Source: Hevea brasiliensis (Eukaryota > Streptophyta > Magnoliopsida > Malpighiales > Euphorbiaceae). Taken from it: a stretch of 64,000 bases of DNA. Location of the stretch: NCBI RefSeq assembly GCF_030052815.1, contig NC_079505.1, positions 29,876,287 through 29,940,286 on the forward strand. Reading direction: 5' to 3'. This document shows, piece by piece, positions 1 to 12,070 of this stretch. The notes below the pieces were generated by a model. That model made no database searches. It was not told the origin of the DNA and worked only from the letters and a program-made list of their open reading frames with translations. Both the position numbers and the translations under genes were made by a program. Position 1 is the first letter of the stretch, and each line of letters starts with the position of its first letter.

Positions 1-572
1 ATTTAGTTTTTATCCCCCATTTCTTTCACTATTCTTATAATGTATCACAATTAAATTTTTCATGACATTTATAAATTGTAATATCATTTATTTTTAATGG
101 AAATTTAGGTCAAAAGACAACTCGAGGTGTCAAAAGACCACAATGCCCCTGTTCAGGTTGCATTCCCGATTTTTCGGTAACACCGAGTTTTATCGTTTTC
201 TCGATTTCTCATTTTTCTTTGTACTATTTAATTAATTTTTCTTTGATATTTCTAATGATATTTATTCTTCAATAAGTCTTTAATTATGTCTTAAAAATAT
301 TTTCCAGGGTTCTCCGCAGTCCAGGGCTAATCAATAGTCCACATCGCAACTTCCCGGTGCGGTCACCCATTGCTAGGGTTCTCGGCTCATTTAACTTGGT
401 TACATTTCATTGCTATTATTTTTCTTTTGTTTTTCTTTTATTTTCTTTTCTTGTATTTCATTATTTTATGTCTCCTCATCCATATCTAAGTGTAGTTCTA
501 GGCATCTTAGTTGTCTGGACAACACTGGTCACAGGAACAGTAAAACGCACCACCGAACATAGGGATGTTAAA
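1..572 (-). repeat. G1 gypsy element: 3' LTR, cut by window edge
   Basis: On the minus strand this is the first 572 bp of the LTR of element G1. It aligns end to end with 15066-15637, the matching part of the 5' LTR. By eye I count about 40 differences, near 7%, so the insertion is not recent. The LTR tip on the minus strand reads TTTAACATCCC where the sister copy reads TGTAACATCCC, so the terminal CA has decayed. Its inner edge abuts a purine tract, as a 3' LTR should. The rest lies outside the window. The small ORF at 357-593 recurs in the other LTR only because the LTRs are copies. Confidence 0.92.
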
Positions 573-588
573 ATTCTCCCCCCCTTAA
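573..588 (-). other. G1 polypurine tract
   Basis: Read on the minus strand this is AAGGGGGGGAGAATT, directly upstream of the 3' LTR. It is the expected plus-strand primer site for reverse transcription and fixes the LTR edge near 572. Confidence 0.85.
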
Positions 589-619
589 AATAAATTTTGT
601 CTCAAAATTTTGCCTGGCA

Positions 620-1594
620 TTAGTCTCTGAACAGCTGTGGGTGTTGTCTTCTCATATCCTCTTCACGTTCCCAAGTAGCTTCCTGGCCTGAATGATGGTT
701 CCACAACACTTTAACCAAGTGTATCTGTTTATTCCACAGCTGCTTCACTTCATATGCCAGAATTTCTATGGGTTCTTCCTTATATGAGAGGTTTGGATTT
801 ACCTCAATCTCTTCAACTGATAGTACATGAGATGGGTCAGATCTGTACCTCCTTAACATGGACACATGGAAGACACTGTGTATCCTTTCTAGCTCTGGAG
901 GTAATGCCAACTAATATGCCAAAGGACCCACTCTTTCTAGAACCTCATATGGTCTGATGAAATGAGGACTCAGTTTCTCCTTTCTGCCAAATCTCATAAT
1001 CCTTTTCCAAGGAGAAACTTTAAGGAACACCTTATCACCCACAGCATATTCAATGTGTCTCCTCTTCAGATCAACATAGGACTTCTGTCGGTTTGATGCA
1101 TCCTTGAGTCAATCTCTGATCAATCTGATCTTTTCCTCTATATGCTGAACAATTTCTGGCCCAATCATCTTCCTTTCACCTACTTCATCCCAACATAGGG
1201 GAGTTCTGCAATTTCTGCCATATAAAGCTTCACATGGAGGCATCTTAATGCTTGATTGGTAGCTGTTGTTATAAGCAAACTCAATCAAAGGCAAGTGTGT
1301 ATCCCAACTACCTTCAAACTCAATCACACAAGCCCGCAGCATATCCTCCAATATCTGAATTACTCTCTCAAACTAGCCATCTGTCTGTGGGTGGAATGCT
1401 GTGCTGAAGTTCAATCTAGTTCCTAGGGCTCTCTGGAGACTACCCCAGAATCTATAAGTGAACCTAGGATCTCTGTCAGATACAATTGATACTGGCACTC
1501 TATGCAGTCTTATAATCTCATTTATGTACAATCTAGCCAATCTCTCTAGGTTGTAGTCCATCCGGACTGGCAAAAAGTGAGCAGACTTGGTCAA
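620..1594 (-). pseudogene. G1 integrase core, C-terminus and chromodomain, decayed
   Basis: This is the end of the G1 pol polyprotein, in three open segments (620-910, 1109-1351, 1373-1594). The integrase core shows VSDRDPRF and HPQTDG, followed by an in-frame TAG where the family has a Gln, then ERVIQILEDML, which keeps the catalytic Glu. Next come IEFAYNNSY and YEALYGRNCRTP. The last segment carries FHVSMLRRYRSDPSHVL and then a chromodomain (EEPIEIL, LVKVLW, EATWERE), ending at PQLF. A chromodomain of this form at the pol C-terminus is the mark of Tekay-type chromoviruses, where it guides insertion to heterochromatin. Stops and frameshifts make it a pseudogene. The junction at 1350-1380 is uninterrupted, which matters for the insertion seen in G2. 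Confidence 0.9.
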
Positions 1595-2056
1595 TCTATC
1601 AACTATAACCCATACTGCATCATGACTATTCTATGTCCTCGGAAGTCCTGTAACAAAATTCATAGTTATTCGTTCCCATTTCCACTCTGGTACGGGCAAT
1701 GGATGTAACAAACCAGCTGGAACTTGATGTTCTGCCTTAACTTGCTGACAAGTTAGGCATTTGGAAACAAATTCAGCTATATCCCTCTTCATACCCATCC
1801 ACTAGTAATGCTCTTTTAGCCCTCTATGCATTTTAGTTCCACCAGGGTGCATAGCAAAAGGAGACTCATGTGCTTCCTTCATAATGATCTGTCTCAAGCC
1901 AACATCACTAGGAACGCACATTCTGCCCTGATGTAGCAATAAACCATCATCTCTCATAGAGAATTTAGGTTTCTTGCCCTGTTGGACTTCTTTCAGTAGC
2001 TTCTGATATTTTTCGTCACTCTGAACAGCCATTCTGATCTGATCAATCAACACCGG
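1595..2056 (-). pseudogene. G1 integrase N-terminal zinc-binding region, decayed
   Basis: The segment 1802-2053 starts with the linker after RNase H (DGLLLHQGRMCVPSD) and contains the integrase HHCC histidines in EAHESPFAMHPGGTKMH. A premature TAG follows KEHY, where the family has Trp. The reading continues through [18 protein letters not shown], so both zinc-ligand cysteines are still present. The first core aspartate follows in VIVDRLTKSAHFLPV. Element G2 has the same module at 44450-44640. Confidence 0.85.
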
Positions 2057-2558
2057 TTATACATGCCATACAACTACTGTCTGTCCCTCATCATCAATCT
2101 CCAAACTGGCATGTTGTGCTTTCAACTCATGTACCATAGACCAAGGAGAAACTCTGAAACTTGCCATAGTCTTGCGACTTAAGGCGTCAGCCACCACATT
2201 TGCTTTCCCTGGCTGATAGTCTATTAAACAATCATAGTCTTTAATTAGTTCTAACCATCTCCTCTGCCTCAAGTTCAATTCCTTCTGGGTGCCTAAGTAC
2301 TTCAAGCTCTTGTGATCTGTGTAGATGTAGCATTTCTCCCCATACAAATAGTGTCTCCAGATCTTCAGAGCAAAGACAATAGCTGCTAGCTCCAAATCAT
2401 GTGTTGGGTAGTTCTTCTCATGCGGTTTCAGCTGGCGTGATGCATAAGCAATGACATTTCGATCTTGCATCAGTACACAGCCTAACCATTATGAGAAGCA
2501 TCACTATAAACTGAGTATTCTTTACCCGATATAGGTAAAGTAAGGACTGGAGCTTCAG
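2057..2558 (-). pseudogene. G1 RNase H domain, frameshifted
   Basis: Ty3-type RNase H, which degrades the RNA strand of the cDNA hybrid. Visible blocks are [31 protein letters not shown], seen as YASRQL, LELAAI and WRHYLYG, then [22 protein letters not shown] and [10 protein letters not shown]. The first motif ([14 protein letters not shown] in family members) is broken near 2489: one base is missing in the codon before LGCVLMQ, so the upstream part reads in another frame. The end links to the integrase zinc region by a stop near 2054. Confidence 0.87.
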
Positions 2559-3404
2559 TCAAACAAAACTCTGCTGGCATTTATCTGTCCACTGAAATTT
2601 TACATCTTTCCGAAGCAGCTTGGTCAGTGGAGAAGCTAACATAGAAAACCCTTTCACAAACGGGCGGTAATATCCAGCTAAACCCAGAAAACTGCAAATT
2701 TCTGTGATATTCCTGGGCGGCTTCCAATTAAGGATAGCTTCTACTTTGCTGAAATCTACCTTGATCCCTTCAGCTGACACAACATGTCCTAAGAAGGAGA
2801 TTTCTTTTAGCCAAAATTCATATTTCGACAATTTGGCGTATAGTTGTTTCTCCCTTAAGGTCTGCAGTACAATCCGCAGATGTCTGTCATGCACCTCTGC
2901 ATTCCTCGAATATATCAAAATATCATCAATAAACACCACCACAAATTGGACGAGATATGGTCTGAAGATAGTGTTCATCAGATCCATAAAAGCAGTTGGA
3001 GCATTAGTTAACCCGAATGGCATTACCAGAAACTCATAGTGGCCATATCGAGTTCTGAAAGCAGTCTTTGGAATACTCTGCTCTTGCAATTTCAACTAAT
3101 AATAACCAGATTGCAAATCAATTTTGGAGAATACAGCTGCACCCTTCAACTGATCAAACAGATCATCAATGCGAGGCAATGGATATCTGTTCTTTATTGT
3201 CACCTTATTCAACTGTCGGTAGTCAATACATAAGCGAAGAGTGCCATCTTTCTTCTTAACGAACAATACTGGAGCTCCCCAAGGTGACAGACTAGGGTGG
3301 ATGAAGCCCTTTTCAAGTAGTTCTTGTAACTGTACCTTCAACTCCTTTAACTCTGCTAGTGCCATGCTGTATGGTGTTATAGAGATTAGATCCACACCAG
3401 GCAT
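2559..3404 (-). pseudogene. G1 reverse transcriptase with one in-frame stop
   Basis: Ty3/gypsy reverse transcriptase. The N-terminal half (3096-3404) has [22 protein letters not shown], seen as SPWGAPV and VKKKDGTLR, then [11 protein letters not shown] and [10 protein letters not shown] with its catalytic Asp. The C-terminal half (2559-3095) has PFGLTNAP and the catalytic FIDDILIYS with both aspartates, then [11 protein letters not shown] and [10 protein letters not shown]. The halves are in the same frame, separated by a single TAG after SGYY, and a second in-frame stop separates the N-terminal half from the protease linker. Apart from these stops the domain is well kept. Confidence 0.92.
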
Positions 3405-3419
3405 AACATTAATTTCAAA

Positions 3420-4088
3420 CTACACCTCTCTTTCTGGAGGTAATCCTGACAATTCATCAGGAAACACATCTGGAATGTCATATACTGTAGGGATGTCCCT
3501 CAATACTGGACTCCCCACTTGGGTGTCTACCACATGTGCCATGTATGCTTCACACCCCTTTCTGATCATTTTTCTGGCTAGTGCAACCGAAATGATGTTT
3601 GATGGCAATAGCTGCCTCTCCCCATGTATTACTACATCACTGTACTGAGGGAGACCAAAAGTGACTATCTTCAGTCTATAATCAATCATGGCGTGATGCC
3701 TGGCTAACCAATCTATGCCCAAGATGATATCATAATCTCTGAAGGGCATTTCAATGAGATCAGACAGAAAAATGTGCCCTTGGATCACCAAAGGACAATC
3801 TCTGTACATTCTATTAACCCTGATCTCTCATCCTAGTGGACTTGTTACTAGCACCTCAAAGTCCATTTTTGTACATGGAACAGCAATGCAATCAATGATG
3901 CTAGCACTCACATAGGAATGGGTAGAACTCGGATCAAATAACACAAATACATCTTGATTAAAAGTTGAGAAGGTACCAGCCACAATATCAAATGTCTCAG
4001 CCTCTTCTCTCTGTCTCATTGCGTAGACTCTGACTGGAGCACTACCTTTCTCTGACTGATTCACTATGCCTTGGCTGCCTGCTGGACT
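3420..4088 (-). pseudogene. G1 aspartic protease and protease-RT linker
   Basis: Retroviral-type aspartic protease. The flap-side motif reads VLFDPSSTHSYVS, against the DPGSTHS usual in Tekay elements, so the Gly of the active-site triad is replaced by Ser. Downstream are DLIEMPFRDYDIILGIDWLARHHA, seen as DIILGIDWL, then RKMIRKGCEAYMAHV and IPDVFPDELSGLPPEREV. The coding sequence stops at 4088, where solo LTR A1 was inserted; gag resumes after 10721. The insertion is a clean host-sequence break flanked by ACCTC on both sides. Confidence 0.88.
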
Positions 4089-4973
4089 ACCTCTGCAACA
4101 CCCCTATTTGTATAGCCTGGCATATTTCACTATTTCGGTGACTGGTGTCGGCCCGGACAATTAAGGGGATTAGAACCATACTTAAAACAACTAGATAAAC
4201 CATAAACACAAATAATTAGTAATTTCCAATTAGTTAAGTATAAATAAGAAAAACAAAACATAAGAAGTTAAACGAGCTGAGAGTCACAATGATGGGTGAC
4301 CTTCTCGGGAACGACTGCGAAGTCGTTTTAAACTCAAATTTTGAATTGAAAAATGTGACGCTGCGGTCCTTAGGACCATTACGAACACAGTGGAAAAGAG
4401 AAAATCACGAAAAAGAACTATTAAGCCAGTCAAATAATTAGGTCAGGAAGCCGAAAGAGATATTGAATTATTTACAAACCGGGTTGAACCGGCGAGGGGC
4501 AATTTGGTCAATTGATCCCGAGAGCTGACTCCTAACCTAACTGTCAAATAAAATCAAAGAAAAGAAAATTTTGGAATCGAGAATTAAATTAAAGAACTAA
4601 TAGAAAAAAAATAAAAAAAAAAGAAGAGAAAATGAAAAAGGTGTAGGGATATGACATCATGCATGATGCCATAAATCCTATAATTAATAAATTTAATTAT
4701 TTAGATATTTTGGTCTTCCATAAGTTAAAAATACATAAAAGAAAAAAAAAACTAAAAGCCTTCATCTTCCTCAAAGTGCCGCCCTCACTCTCCCTCATTT
4801 CTCCATTGTTACACCTCCATTTAAGCTTGCTTCAAGCTTTGAAAATCCCTACTAAACCCCAACTTCTCCCATAATTGCTTCATAAAAACTTGTTTTAGTC
4901 ACTTGAGAAGAAGCTTGGTCACCAAAGAAAGAAGAAAAGAAGAAGGAAATTAGAGAATTCAAATTCAAGTGAG

Positions 4974-4979
4974 GTAAGC
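4974..4979 (+). promoter_or_regulatory. Splice-donor-like site in LTR A1
   Basis: GTGAG followed by GTAAGC, about 880 bp into the LTR. The equivalent site recurs at the same place in every long gypsy LTR here, so I read it as conserved rather than chance. Function is inferred. Confidence 0.5.
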
Positions 4980-6885
4980 ACACCAATTTGAAAGTTTGAG
5001 ATTTAGTAGTTGTGTTTATAGCTTGATTTACATGTAAATAAACTTAAAATGAAAAGAAAAATTTATGGAGGGACCAAGCTAAATTTCGGCCAGCATGTGT
5101 ATGAGGTTATTGTTGCATGGTTTGATGGATTTGAATGAGTTTATGGACCTCCATTAGTTGAATGATTATAGTTAAAAGTTTTGAAATTAGCTAAATGCAA
5201 CAATTTAGTGTGGTTAGGGTTTGGACACTTAGGGTTTAGTGACAAAAATGTGAGGAAGTGGTAAATGATGTCTTTGACCTCATGTGAAGTGAGAAATGGT
5301 CATTTGTGACCAAATGAAGTGTGTTGGAATGGTTGGAGTTAAGGCCAAATTTGGATTGAGTGTGGTCATGCTGCCAGCAGCATGACCAAGTTACCTTTGA
5401 GGGACCATAAATGAAATTTTACAAGTCCAATTGGTATGAGATCAATTGGGAATGAAAATAGACACTAAATGACACAATTTTCATTAGGAAGCATGCCCAA
5501 AAAGTGACCAAAACCTAGTGAACAAATTGACCAAACTTGAAAAATCACAGTCTACCCTGTACAAACTGACCAAATGAACAGCAAATGAACAGTCTGTTCA
5601 TTTGGCCATAACTTGAGCTAGGCCGGTCTAAATAACCTGAAATTTTACCAGTGGTTAAATGAGATAGACCTAAAACTTTTATGAAGAATATAAACCCAAA
5701 TTATGCCATTAACCAAGTCATTTGGCCACCCCAAGTTGGTGACCTAAAACTGCCAGCACAAAAAATTACCCAGAAAATTTGGGTTGAATCCAATCTGGCA
5801 GCCATGGTTCAAATGGCTATAACTTGAGCTACAAAACTCCAATTGGAGTGATTCAAAAAGGAGAATAAACTTAAGACAATAGGGAACATTTTCCATGAAG
5901 AAAGTTTTGCCAAATTCCAACAGTAAAGTGACCAATGGAACAGTGCAACCTTAGACACCAAAACTGAAAATTTATCAAATTTGCCTAAAAGACTTAGAAT
6001 TTGAATAAACAACCAAAACCAACAAATTTAGTGACCAAAATGTGGTATGTGGGTGAAGTTGGAATTCCCATACCTATTAAGCCTTAGAAAGTCAACAATT
6101 TGACTTAAATAGTGTCGTGAATAGTAACCCCGAAACACAAAATTTCAAGAACGTCGAGTTTAGCACGTTAGAGCTAGGTAAAAGTGAAGTTAAATTTATT
6201 TTTGGATTTATGCTAAGTTATGGTACTAAAACACTGTAAAATTGTGTGTTTCAGTTGAAAAGAATACCGTGAAAGAACCCGAGGAACCGAGTCAAGGCCA
6301 AGAGGTGACTCGCTTGAGGTTTGTGCACAACATCACTATGCTTTAAAATTCATTGATAAAGTGAATGAAATATGTATTTTACTTTTTCTTTGAATTGTTG
6401 AAAGTTTATTGTGACATTATTTATGATGTTTTGATTTAAATTGTGAAAGTTATTGTGTATATTTTTGAAATAGCAATGTTTAGCAAATTGTTAAGATAAG
6501 TTTTGAAACCACAATGTCATGACCATATATTTGAACACCTCACTTGCACGACTAGTGGGGGTAATTAGTTTCGAATTTTGATTCCTTCTCTGGAGAAGTG
6601 TTGAGGTGTGCCAATAGAAGAGGATTTGAATGGATATCCATATATTTGAGCTAGCTAGCCTTGTGATGTGATTCTCCTTAGCCTCTGGCTATTGAGATTA
6701 TATTTGTTTCGAATGGCATGATCTAACTGTGGATTTTATGAAATGTGTTTGATACTTCAAAATGAAATTGTTTGGAATAAAATCTCAGAATTCATGTTTT
6801 GGGTTCAACTCGCATGCTCAATTCAATTTTTGAATAAATGTGATTTAAATTCTGCATAAAGATTATTTTAGTATGTTGTGCACCA

Positions 6886-6925
6886 CTGAGTCCTAGTACT
6901 CAGCGATAGCTGTTATTGCTGTCGC
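6886..6925 (+). other. Twin hairpins of LTR A1
   Basis: Stem 1 is CTGAGT/ACTCAG (6886-6903). Stem 2 is GCGATAGC/GCTGTCGC (6903-6925), with one G-U pair. They follow the conserved GTTGTGCACCA. See the finding on covariation. Confidence 0.6.
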
Positions 6926-7207
6926 AGATATAGAGACTAAAGGAGCAGCAGACTGAGCTGCTGAGGATTGAGGATCTATCAGCTTGAAGTTATCGGGTAT
7001 AATTTATACCCTAACAGTAAATATTTCTTTTGATGTATGTATTGCACATAAATGTATGGACATGTAAATTCGGTCTTGAGCAGCTTGTATAAAGCTTGTG
7101 TAAAGTTGTAATAAATTTTAGTTGAATTTCTCTTAATGTAAATTTTGTAATGATGTATATAAATTGTTTTGTCCTTAAAGAAGTATGAATGGAACTGTTT
7201 TATTTGA

Positions 7208-10200
7208 TGTAACACCCTCCCGGTAGCAACTCCGTACATTCTACTGTTCCGGTGACCGGTGTCGGTCCGGACAGCTAGAACGTCCGGAAAAATATTTAAA
7301 CTAAAGTCAGGAACCATAATTAACTCAAATATTAATAAGAAAAATTTAGTAAAAATTTTAGAAATAAAATACAACCAAGTCAAATGAGCCGGTGCCCAAG
7401 CGATGGGTAACCAGAGGTAAGTTGCGGTTCTCGCAACTAGGAGCCCTAGACCCGGGGAAAAATTCATAAAATAATTTTTGGGACTTCAGAGAAGGGTCAT
7501 TGAGGTTCCTATGGCATTAGAATGCCAAGAAAATACCTAGAAAAATTTTTCAATCGGTATAGACAATTTTGACCCGTTAAGCCAAACGGAGGGCATTTTG
7601 GTCATTTCGCCTTCAGAGGTGATTTTTGGCCGACTTGTCCAGTTAAGTAAATAATTATTATGACATAAAATATGAATAAACATTACTAAAAATTAAATTG
7701 AAAATGAGTAGTGAAGAAAAGAAAAGAAAATGAGGAAAAAGGCTTATTTATGACATCATGATGATGTCATTTAAAAGCTTCCACCAATCATAATTAAACA
7801 ACCCTTTAATTAACCAATAAAAGAGACAAACAAGACCAAAGAATTAAAAATACAATCTGCCATTCTTCTTCCCCAACCAGCCGAACCCATGCCCTTGCCC
7901 TAAACCACCATTAACACTCCATTAAGCTCCATTTCCCCTCTTCATTCCACCATAAAATCCCTTCTTCTCTTCATTAAAACTTGTCCACTCATCTTGGGAA
8001 AGTGTTTGGCAGCCTAGAAAGTGAAGAAAAGGTGAAGAATTAGAACCCTTGAAAAGCTCTTAAGTGAGGTTAGTGCTATATTTCCTCTCTCACTCTTTTA
8101 ATCTTTGTTAGAGCATCAATTTAAGTTAAGAAATTGTAATAATTTGAAGTAAATTATATATGTTAGATTATCTTCAATTTTTGGCAGCACTAAGGAAGGA
8201 ATGATTTTGATTGTTTGATGGACTTAGAGTGAACTACAGCTTATGTTTAAAGTGTATACATATATATATACAAAGAATGAAAGAGTTAACTAAGGAAATT
8301 TGTGAAAACTTTGAAATTGAGCTAGGGTTTAGGAGTGAAAATTTGACTTTGCTTATGAAATTGTTAAAGAACATTCTAATGGTCAATTAGTGACCATTTG
8401 AGGTAAGTTGACCATAAATTGGACTGAAATATGGCATGGCAAAGTGGAATGGTAGGCTGCCTAGGGACAAGAAAGAAGGGTGGCTGTGATTCCAGCCCAC
8501 TTAGACAGCCATAACTTTGGCTGTGTAGGTCCAATTGGTGTTTGGCCAATTGGACATGAAACTAGGCTTATAATGGCACATTTTTTCTGAAGAAACCATG
8601 CCCAAAAGACCAAAGCAAGAGGACCAAAAGTTGGCCCCAATCCGGATACCCTGCAACAGCACCTGCAGAAATGACCAAATGAACTGTTCATTTGGCCATA
8701 ACTCATTGTAGATACTGTCAATTGACCTGAAAGTTTTATAGTAATAAGTTAAGACATAGAAAAACAACTTTCATGAAGAAACCTATCCCAAATTATGGCC
8801 AGAACCTATTCAAAAATGCAATCACAGTCACTGTTCATGGTACTGTAGATTTGGTAATTCTGTAGTTTTGGCAATCCGGCCAGCTGTGATTTTTGGATCA
8901 TATCTGGAGCTACAAAACTCCAAATGGAGTGATTCAAAAAAGGAAATTCAACTAGACAAAATAAGGAACAACTTTCATGTTTACCATTTCCTCAAATTCC
9001 CATTGCAACAGGGCCCAATGGAACAGTAAAGTTGGGTCACAAAAACTGAAAATTCTGCTCTCTAGGTTTTAGGTTTGGAAATGGATTTAGGGGTTAATTC
9101 CAATAAGTTTTAAATGCAAAATGTGGTATTTTGGGAGTGTCAAAACCAATATACCTATTTTCTATCCAAAAGTCAACATTTTTGTTGACCAATGGGGTGA
9201 ATAGTGACACCAAAACTTGAAATTCACAAATTGAAGAATTTAAAAGTTTCAAATGCCCTAGTATACCTAACAAGATTGGTTTGGATAGTTTGGCATGCCA
9301 ATAGGGTTCAATTAGCAGTACTGCACATGGCAATATGCCATTCTCTGATTTTATGGCTTTTAGCCATTCTGACCTTATATTGAGATTTGGCCTTGTGCCT
9401 GATGTTATCACATTTGTTAGCCGCTGCACACCGGGAGATGCATATGTGACCGATGGTGTGACGGCCCGAGGTACTTGATACCCAGTGCCAGTTTACCCGT
9501 TTATCCAGTCCAGTCGTCTAGTGTAGGTTACTTGGGCAACCAAATGAATGAAAGTGGACAAAGTTAATGATATACAAATTCAAAACAAATAAAACATATA
9601 CATTCACTACATATTTATTTTCTGCTATTTTCTTTTATTTTATTATTGCACCACTAAGCATTATTGCTTAGCGCGTTGCTTTTGCCACGCGTAGGTACTG
9701 GAGATACTGATCGTGAGCCCAGTAGACCGCAAACTGGGTGAGTCCATCCTGCAGTTCTGCACAGTGTCCGTGTCACCTCACCACCTGCAGTGCATTGGTA
9801 GGGCACTAGGTGTCATTTTGTCATTTTGTAACTAAATTTTTATTTTCTCATATGTATTTAGAATTATGAAATGTATTTTGTTGATCATGTAAATAATGAG
9901 AATTGTGTTTGTAAATGGAAAAGAGAATGTTTACTTGTGATTATACTTGATTATCACATGTGATGGATGATTGAGAACTGAAATTGAGAAATGTTGTTGA
10001 GATTTTGATATTGGAGTTTGAGATGATGAGACATGAATATTGGAAGTGTTTTTCACAGGTTTCGAAGAACTGTTTTCTCCATTTTTACCCGGTACTCTGC
10101 CGGATTTTCTTTAAAATTTTCGGAACCTCAAATAAATAATAATTTCGATAAATGGCCTAAATAAATTATATTTCATAAATTATATTCAAAAGCATGATAT

Positions 10201-10287
10201 AAATTAATTAAGGTATATTAGAGTGTGCCGGTACACCGTGTGGCATTACTTACTCGGGTATACTGTACACGGGTAAGGGTTGTCACA
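7208..10287 (+). mobile_element. Solo LTR B1 (B-type gypsy LTR) nested in A1, TSD TTTGA
   Basis: A 3080-bp LTR beginning TGTAACACCC and ending GGGTTGTCACA, flanked by TTTGA at 7203-7207 and 10288-10292. It belongs to the family of the G2 and B2 LTRs. It has the donor-like GAG/GTTAGT at 8066-8074, twin hairpins at 9654-9691, and an acceptor-like TTTTTCACAG ending at 10058. No internal coding sequence is present. It is younger than A1, which is younger than G1. Confidence 0.93.
9654..9691 (+). other. Twin hairpins of LTR B1
   Basis: Stem 1 is CTAAGCA/TGCTTAG with a TTAT loop (9654-9671). Stem 2 is CGCGT/ACGCG (9672-9691). They have the same position and order as in A-type LTRs, with different paired bases. 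Confidence 0.62.
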
Positions 10288-10726
10288 TTTGATTTGAATG
10301 AAATGGATTGCTAGTATTTTGATGATCATTGGATAATGGATTTGAAATTTGAAAGTTGATAAATGTGTTGAGAAATTGGTTGAAATTGAGTATGAATTTA
10401 AAGAAGTAGTTGAAAAATTTTTGGAAGTGCCTTTTTTTTCAGGTATTTGAAGAACTGTTTTCTCAAAATACAGACGGAACTCTGTCAAAATTTTTATAAA
10501 ATTTGCGGAAAAATAAAATGGACCAAAAATATTAACTAGTTTTAATTTTAATTAAATGTTTTAAATACCTATTAAAAAATGCTCACCACTTATCAAAAAT
10601 AAGAAAATTGTTTTAAAATCCCTTGTAGGGTACTTAATGAGTTATTGGTAGGTGAAGTTCGGTAGTTCATTAGGTATTCTACGGGATCATGTTATGCCTT
10701 ACGGAGGGGTAAGGTGTGACAACCTC

Positions 10727-11881
10727 TACCCCTGCCTCTACCTCTGCTAGGTGGTTGTGAACCTCTGGTGGCAGGATGCTGAACTGACCCTTCTGCAGTG
10801 GTAGGAGGTGGTCCAACTCTGCGAGTACTGGTGCAATCTTTAGCAAAGTGTCCTGTGCCTCCACAGTTATAACAGGCTCCTATGGCCTTGTAGCACACCT
10901 CACCATGATTTCTTCCACAAGTTTCACATTGGCGGGGAGGGTAGGAACTTCTGGTACTCTGCTGACCAGATGGAGGAGGTTTCTGTCCCAAATATCTTCC
11001 TCTACCGGACTTTTTACCACCTCTGTTGTGTCCCCCATAGTTCTTCTCTTTCCAGTAGGACCACTGGAACTCTGTTCTACTGACTTCCCCTCTTTCTCTT
11101 TCTCTGTCTTCTTTGATTTCTTTTTCTCTGGGGCTGCTTCTAACTCAATTCTTTCTAATTCTAGTGCTTGAGAAATAAGCTCAGATAAGTTGTTATGTTT
11201 GGATCCCACCACTTGTAATCTGATACTGGGCTTCAAGCCGGTTTCAAACCTCTTACATCTCTCCGTGCTGGAAGAAAGTAGACTTACTGCATAATGGCTT
11301 AGGCGGGAAAATTCCCTTTCATATTCAGCCTCCGATCTACTCCCCTGTTTTAGACTTAGGAACTCTTGCAGCTTCTGGTCCACATAAGCATTAAGGACAT
11401 ATTTTTGTCTGAACTCCCATAGAAAATCATTCCATGTTAGCACTGAAGGTTCTACCAGACTATGGGGAATGGTTTTCCACCAGTCATATGCATCCCCTCA
11501 GAAAGGTAGATATCAATATTCAAACCTGAGCTCCTCTGTACAATGTAGCTTCTTGAGCACCCTATCCATTCTCTCTAACCACTGTTCTGCCTCTAGAGGA
11601 TCTACTGTCCCCTTGAACTCAGTAGCCCCATATTTAATCAGCTTGTCATACTGCCTAGCTGAAGACTATGATTGTACCACTGGTGTTTGTAGTGGGACTT
11701 GAGTAGGCATGTTACCAGCCATTTATTGGAACATTACAGCCATCTGCTGAGCGAACTGAGCAGGAAACTGCGGTACTGAGGAGACTGGTGCGGCTGATCC
11801 ACTGACATTGTATAGGGCTGGGGCATCCCCTTGTACCTCAGCCTTTATTGATTGATCGACTGAACGATCACCCTCTTCCAT
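10727..11881 (-). pseudogene. G1 gag polyprotein, decayed
   Basis: Gag forms the particle that packages element RNA. The start I choose is ATG at 11881 (MEEGDRSVDQ), just inside the PBS. The matrix/capsid part in 10880-11443 shows WNDFLWEFRQKYV, EFLSLKQGSRSEAEYEREFSRLS and ERCKRFETGLK, typical of the retrotransposon gag family. A CCHC zinc knuckle follows, CYNCGGTGHFAKDC, in the segment 10692-10991. Stops and at least one frameshift split it (stop after MAVMFQ near 11723; overlapping frames at 10880-10991). It ends in Arg-Gly repeats at 10727, where solo LTR A1 cuts the gene; the rest continues at 4088. Confidence 0.87.
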
Positions 11882-12050
11882 AGTCAATATGAGGATCTTA
11901 GACCTCCTGAACAAATAACACAAGGAGATTTCCTCCCGTTAGTACATATTTATAATGTAATGTACTGTATGTATCAAACAATGATATTGAGCAATTGTAC
12001 TATGAAGAAAGAATATTCAAATTACAGGTGAAAATAAAATTTAAAAACTA

Positions 12051-12062
12051 TCTCTGATACCA
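12051..12062 (-). other. G1 primer-binding site
   Basis: The minus strand reads TGGTATCAGAGA, complementary to the 3' end of initiator tRNA-Met apart from the last base. It lies 8 bp inside the 5' LTR and fixes the orientation of G1. Confidence 0.88.
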
Positions 12063-12070
12063 CTAAAACA

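Larger units (their letters stand above)
4094..10721 (+). mobile_element. Solo LTR A1 (A-type gypsy LTR), TSD ACCTC
   Basis: It begins TGCAACACCC and ends GGTGTGACA, and is flanked by ACCTC at 4089-4093 and 10722-10726. It interrupts G1 between gag and protease. Without nested B1 it is about 3.54 kb, matching the G1 LTR family (3567 bp). No internal region remains, so it is a product of LTR-LTR recombination. Landmarks are a splice-donor-like GAG/GTAAGC at 4971-4979, a 64-nt block between AG and GT at 6255-6318, twin hairpins at 6886-6925, a pyrimidine tract plus AG at 10431-10442, and the conserved tip from 10615. The 71-codon ORF at 4659 and others inside have no recognisable homology. Confidence 0.93.

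Noticed and set aside
357..593. 78-codon ORF with hydrophobic run, also at 15422-15673
   Set aside because: It lies in LTR sequence antisense to the element; the second copy is just the other LTR.
2704..3648. Plus-strand ORFs opposite G1 pol (also opposite G2 pol at 45458, 47692 and others)
   Set aside because: Shadows of the minus-strand gypsy reading frames, which carry clear RT, RNase H and integrase motifs.
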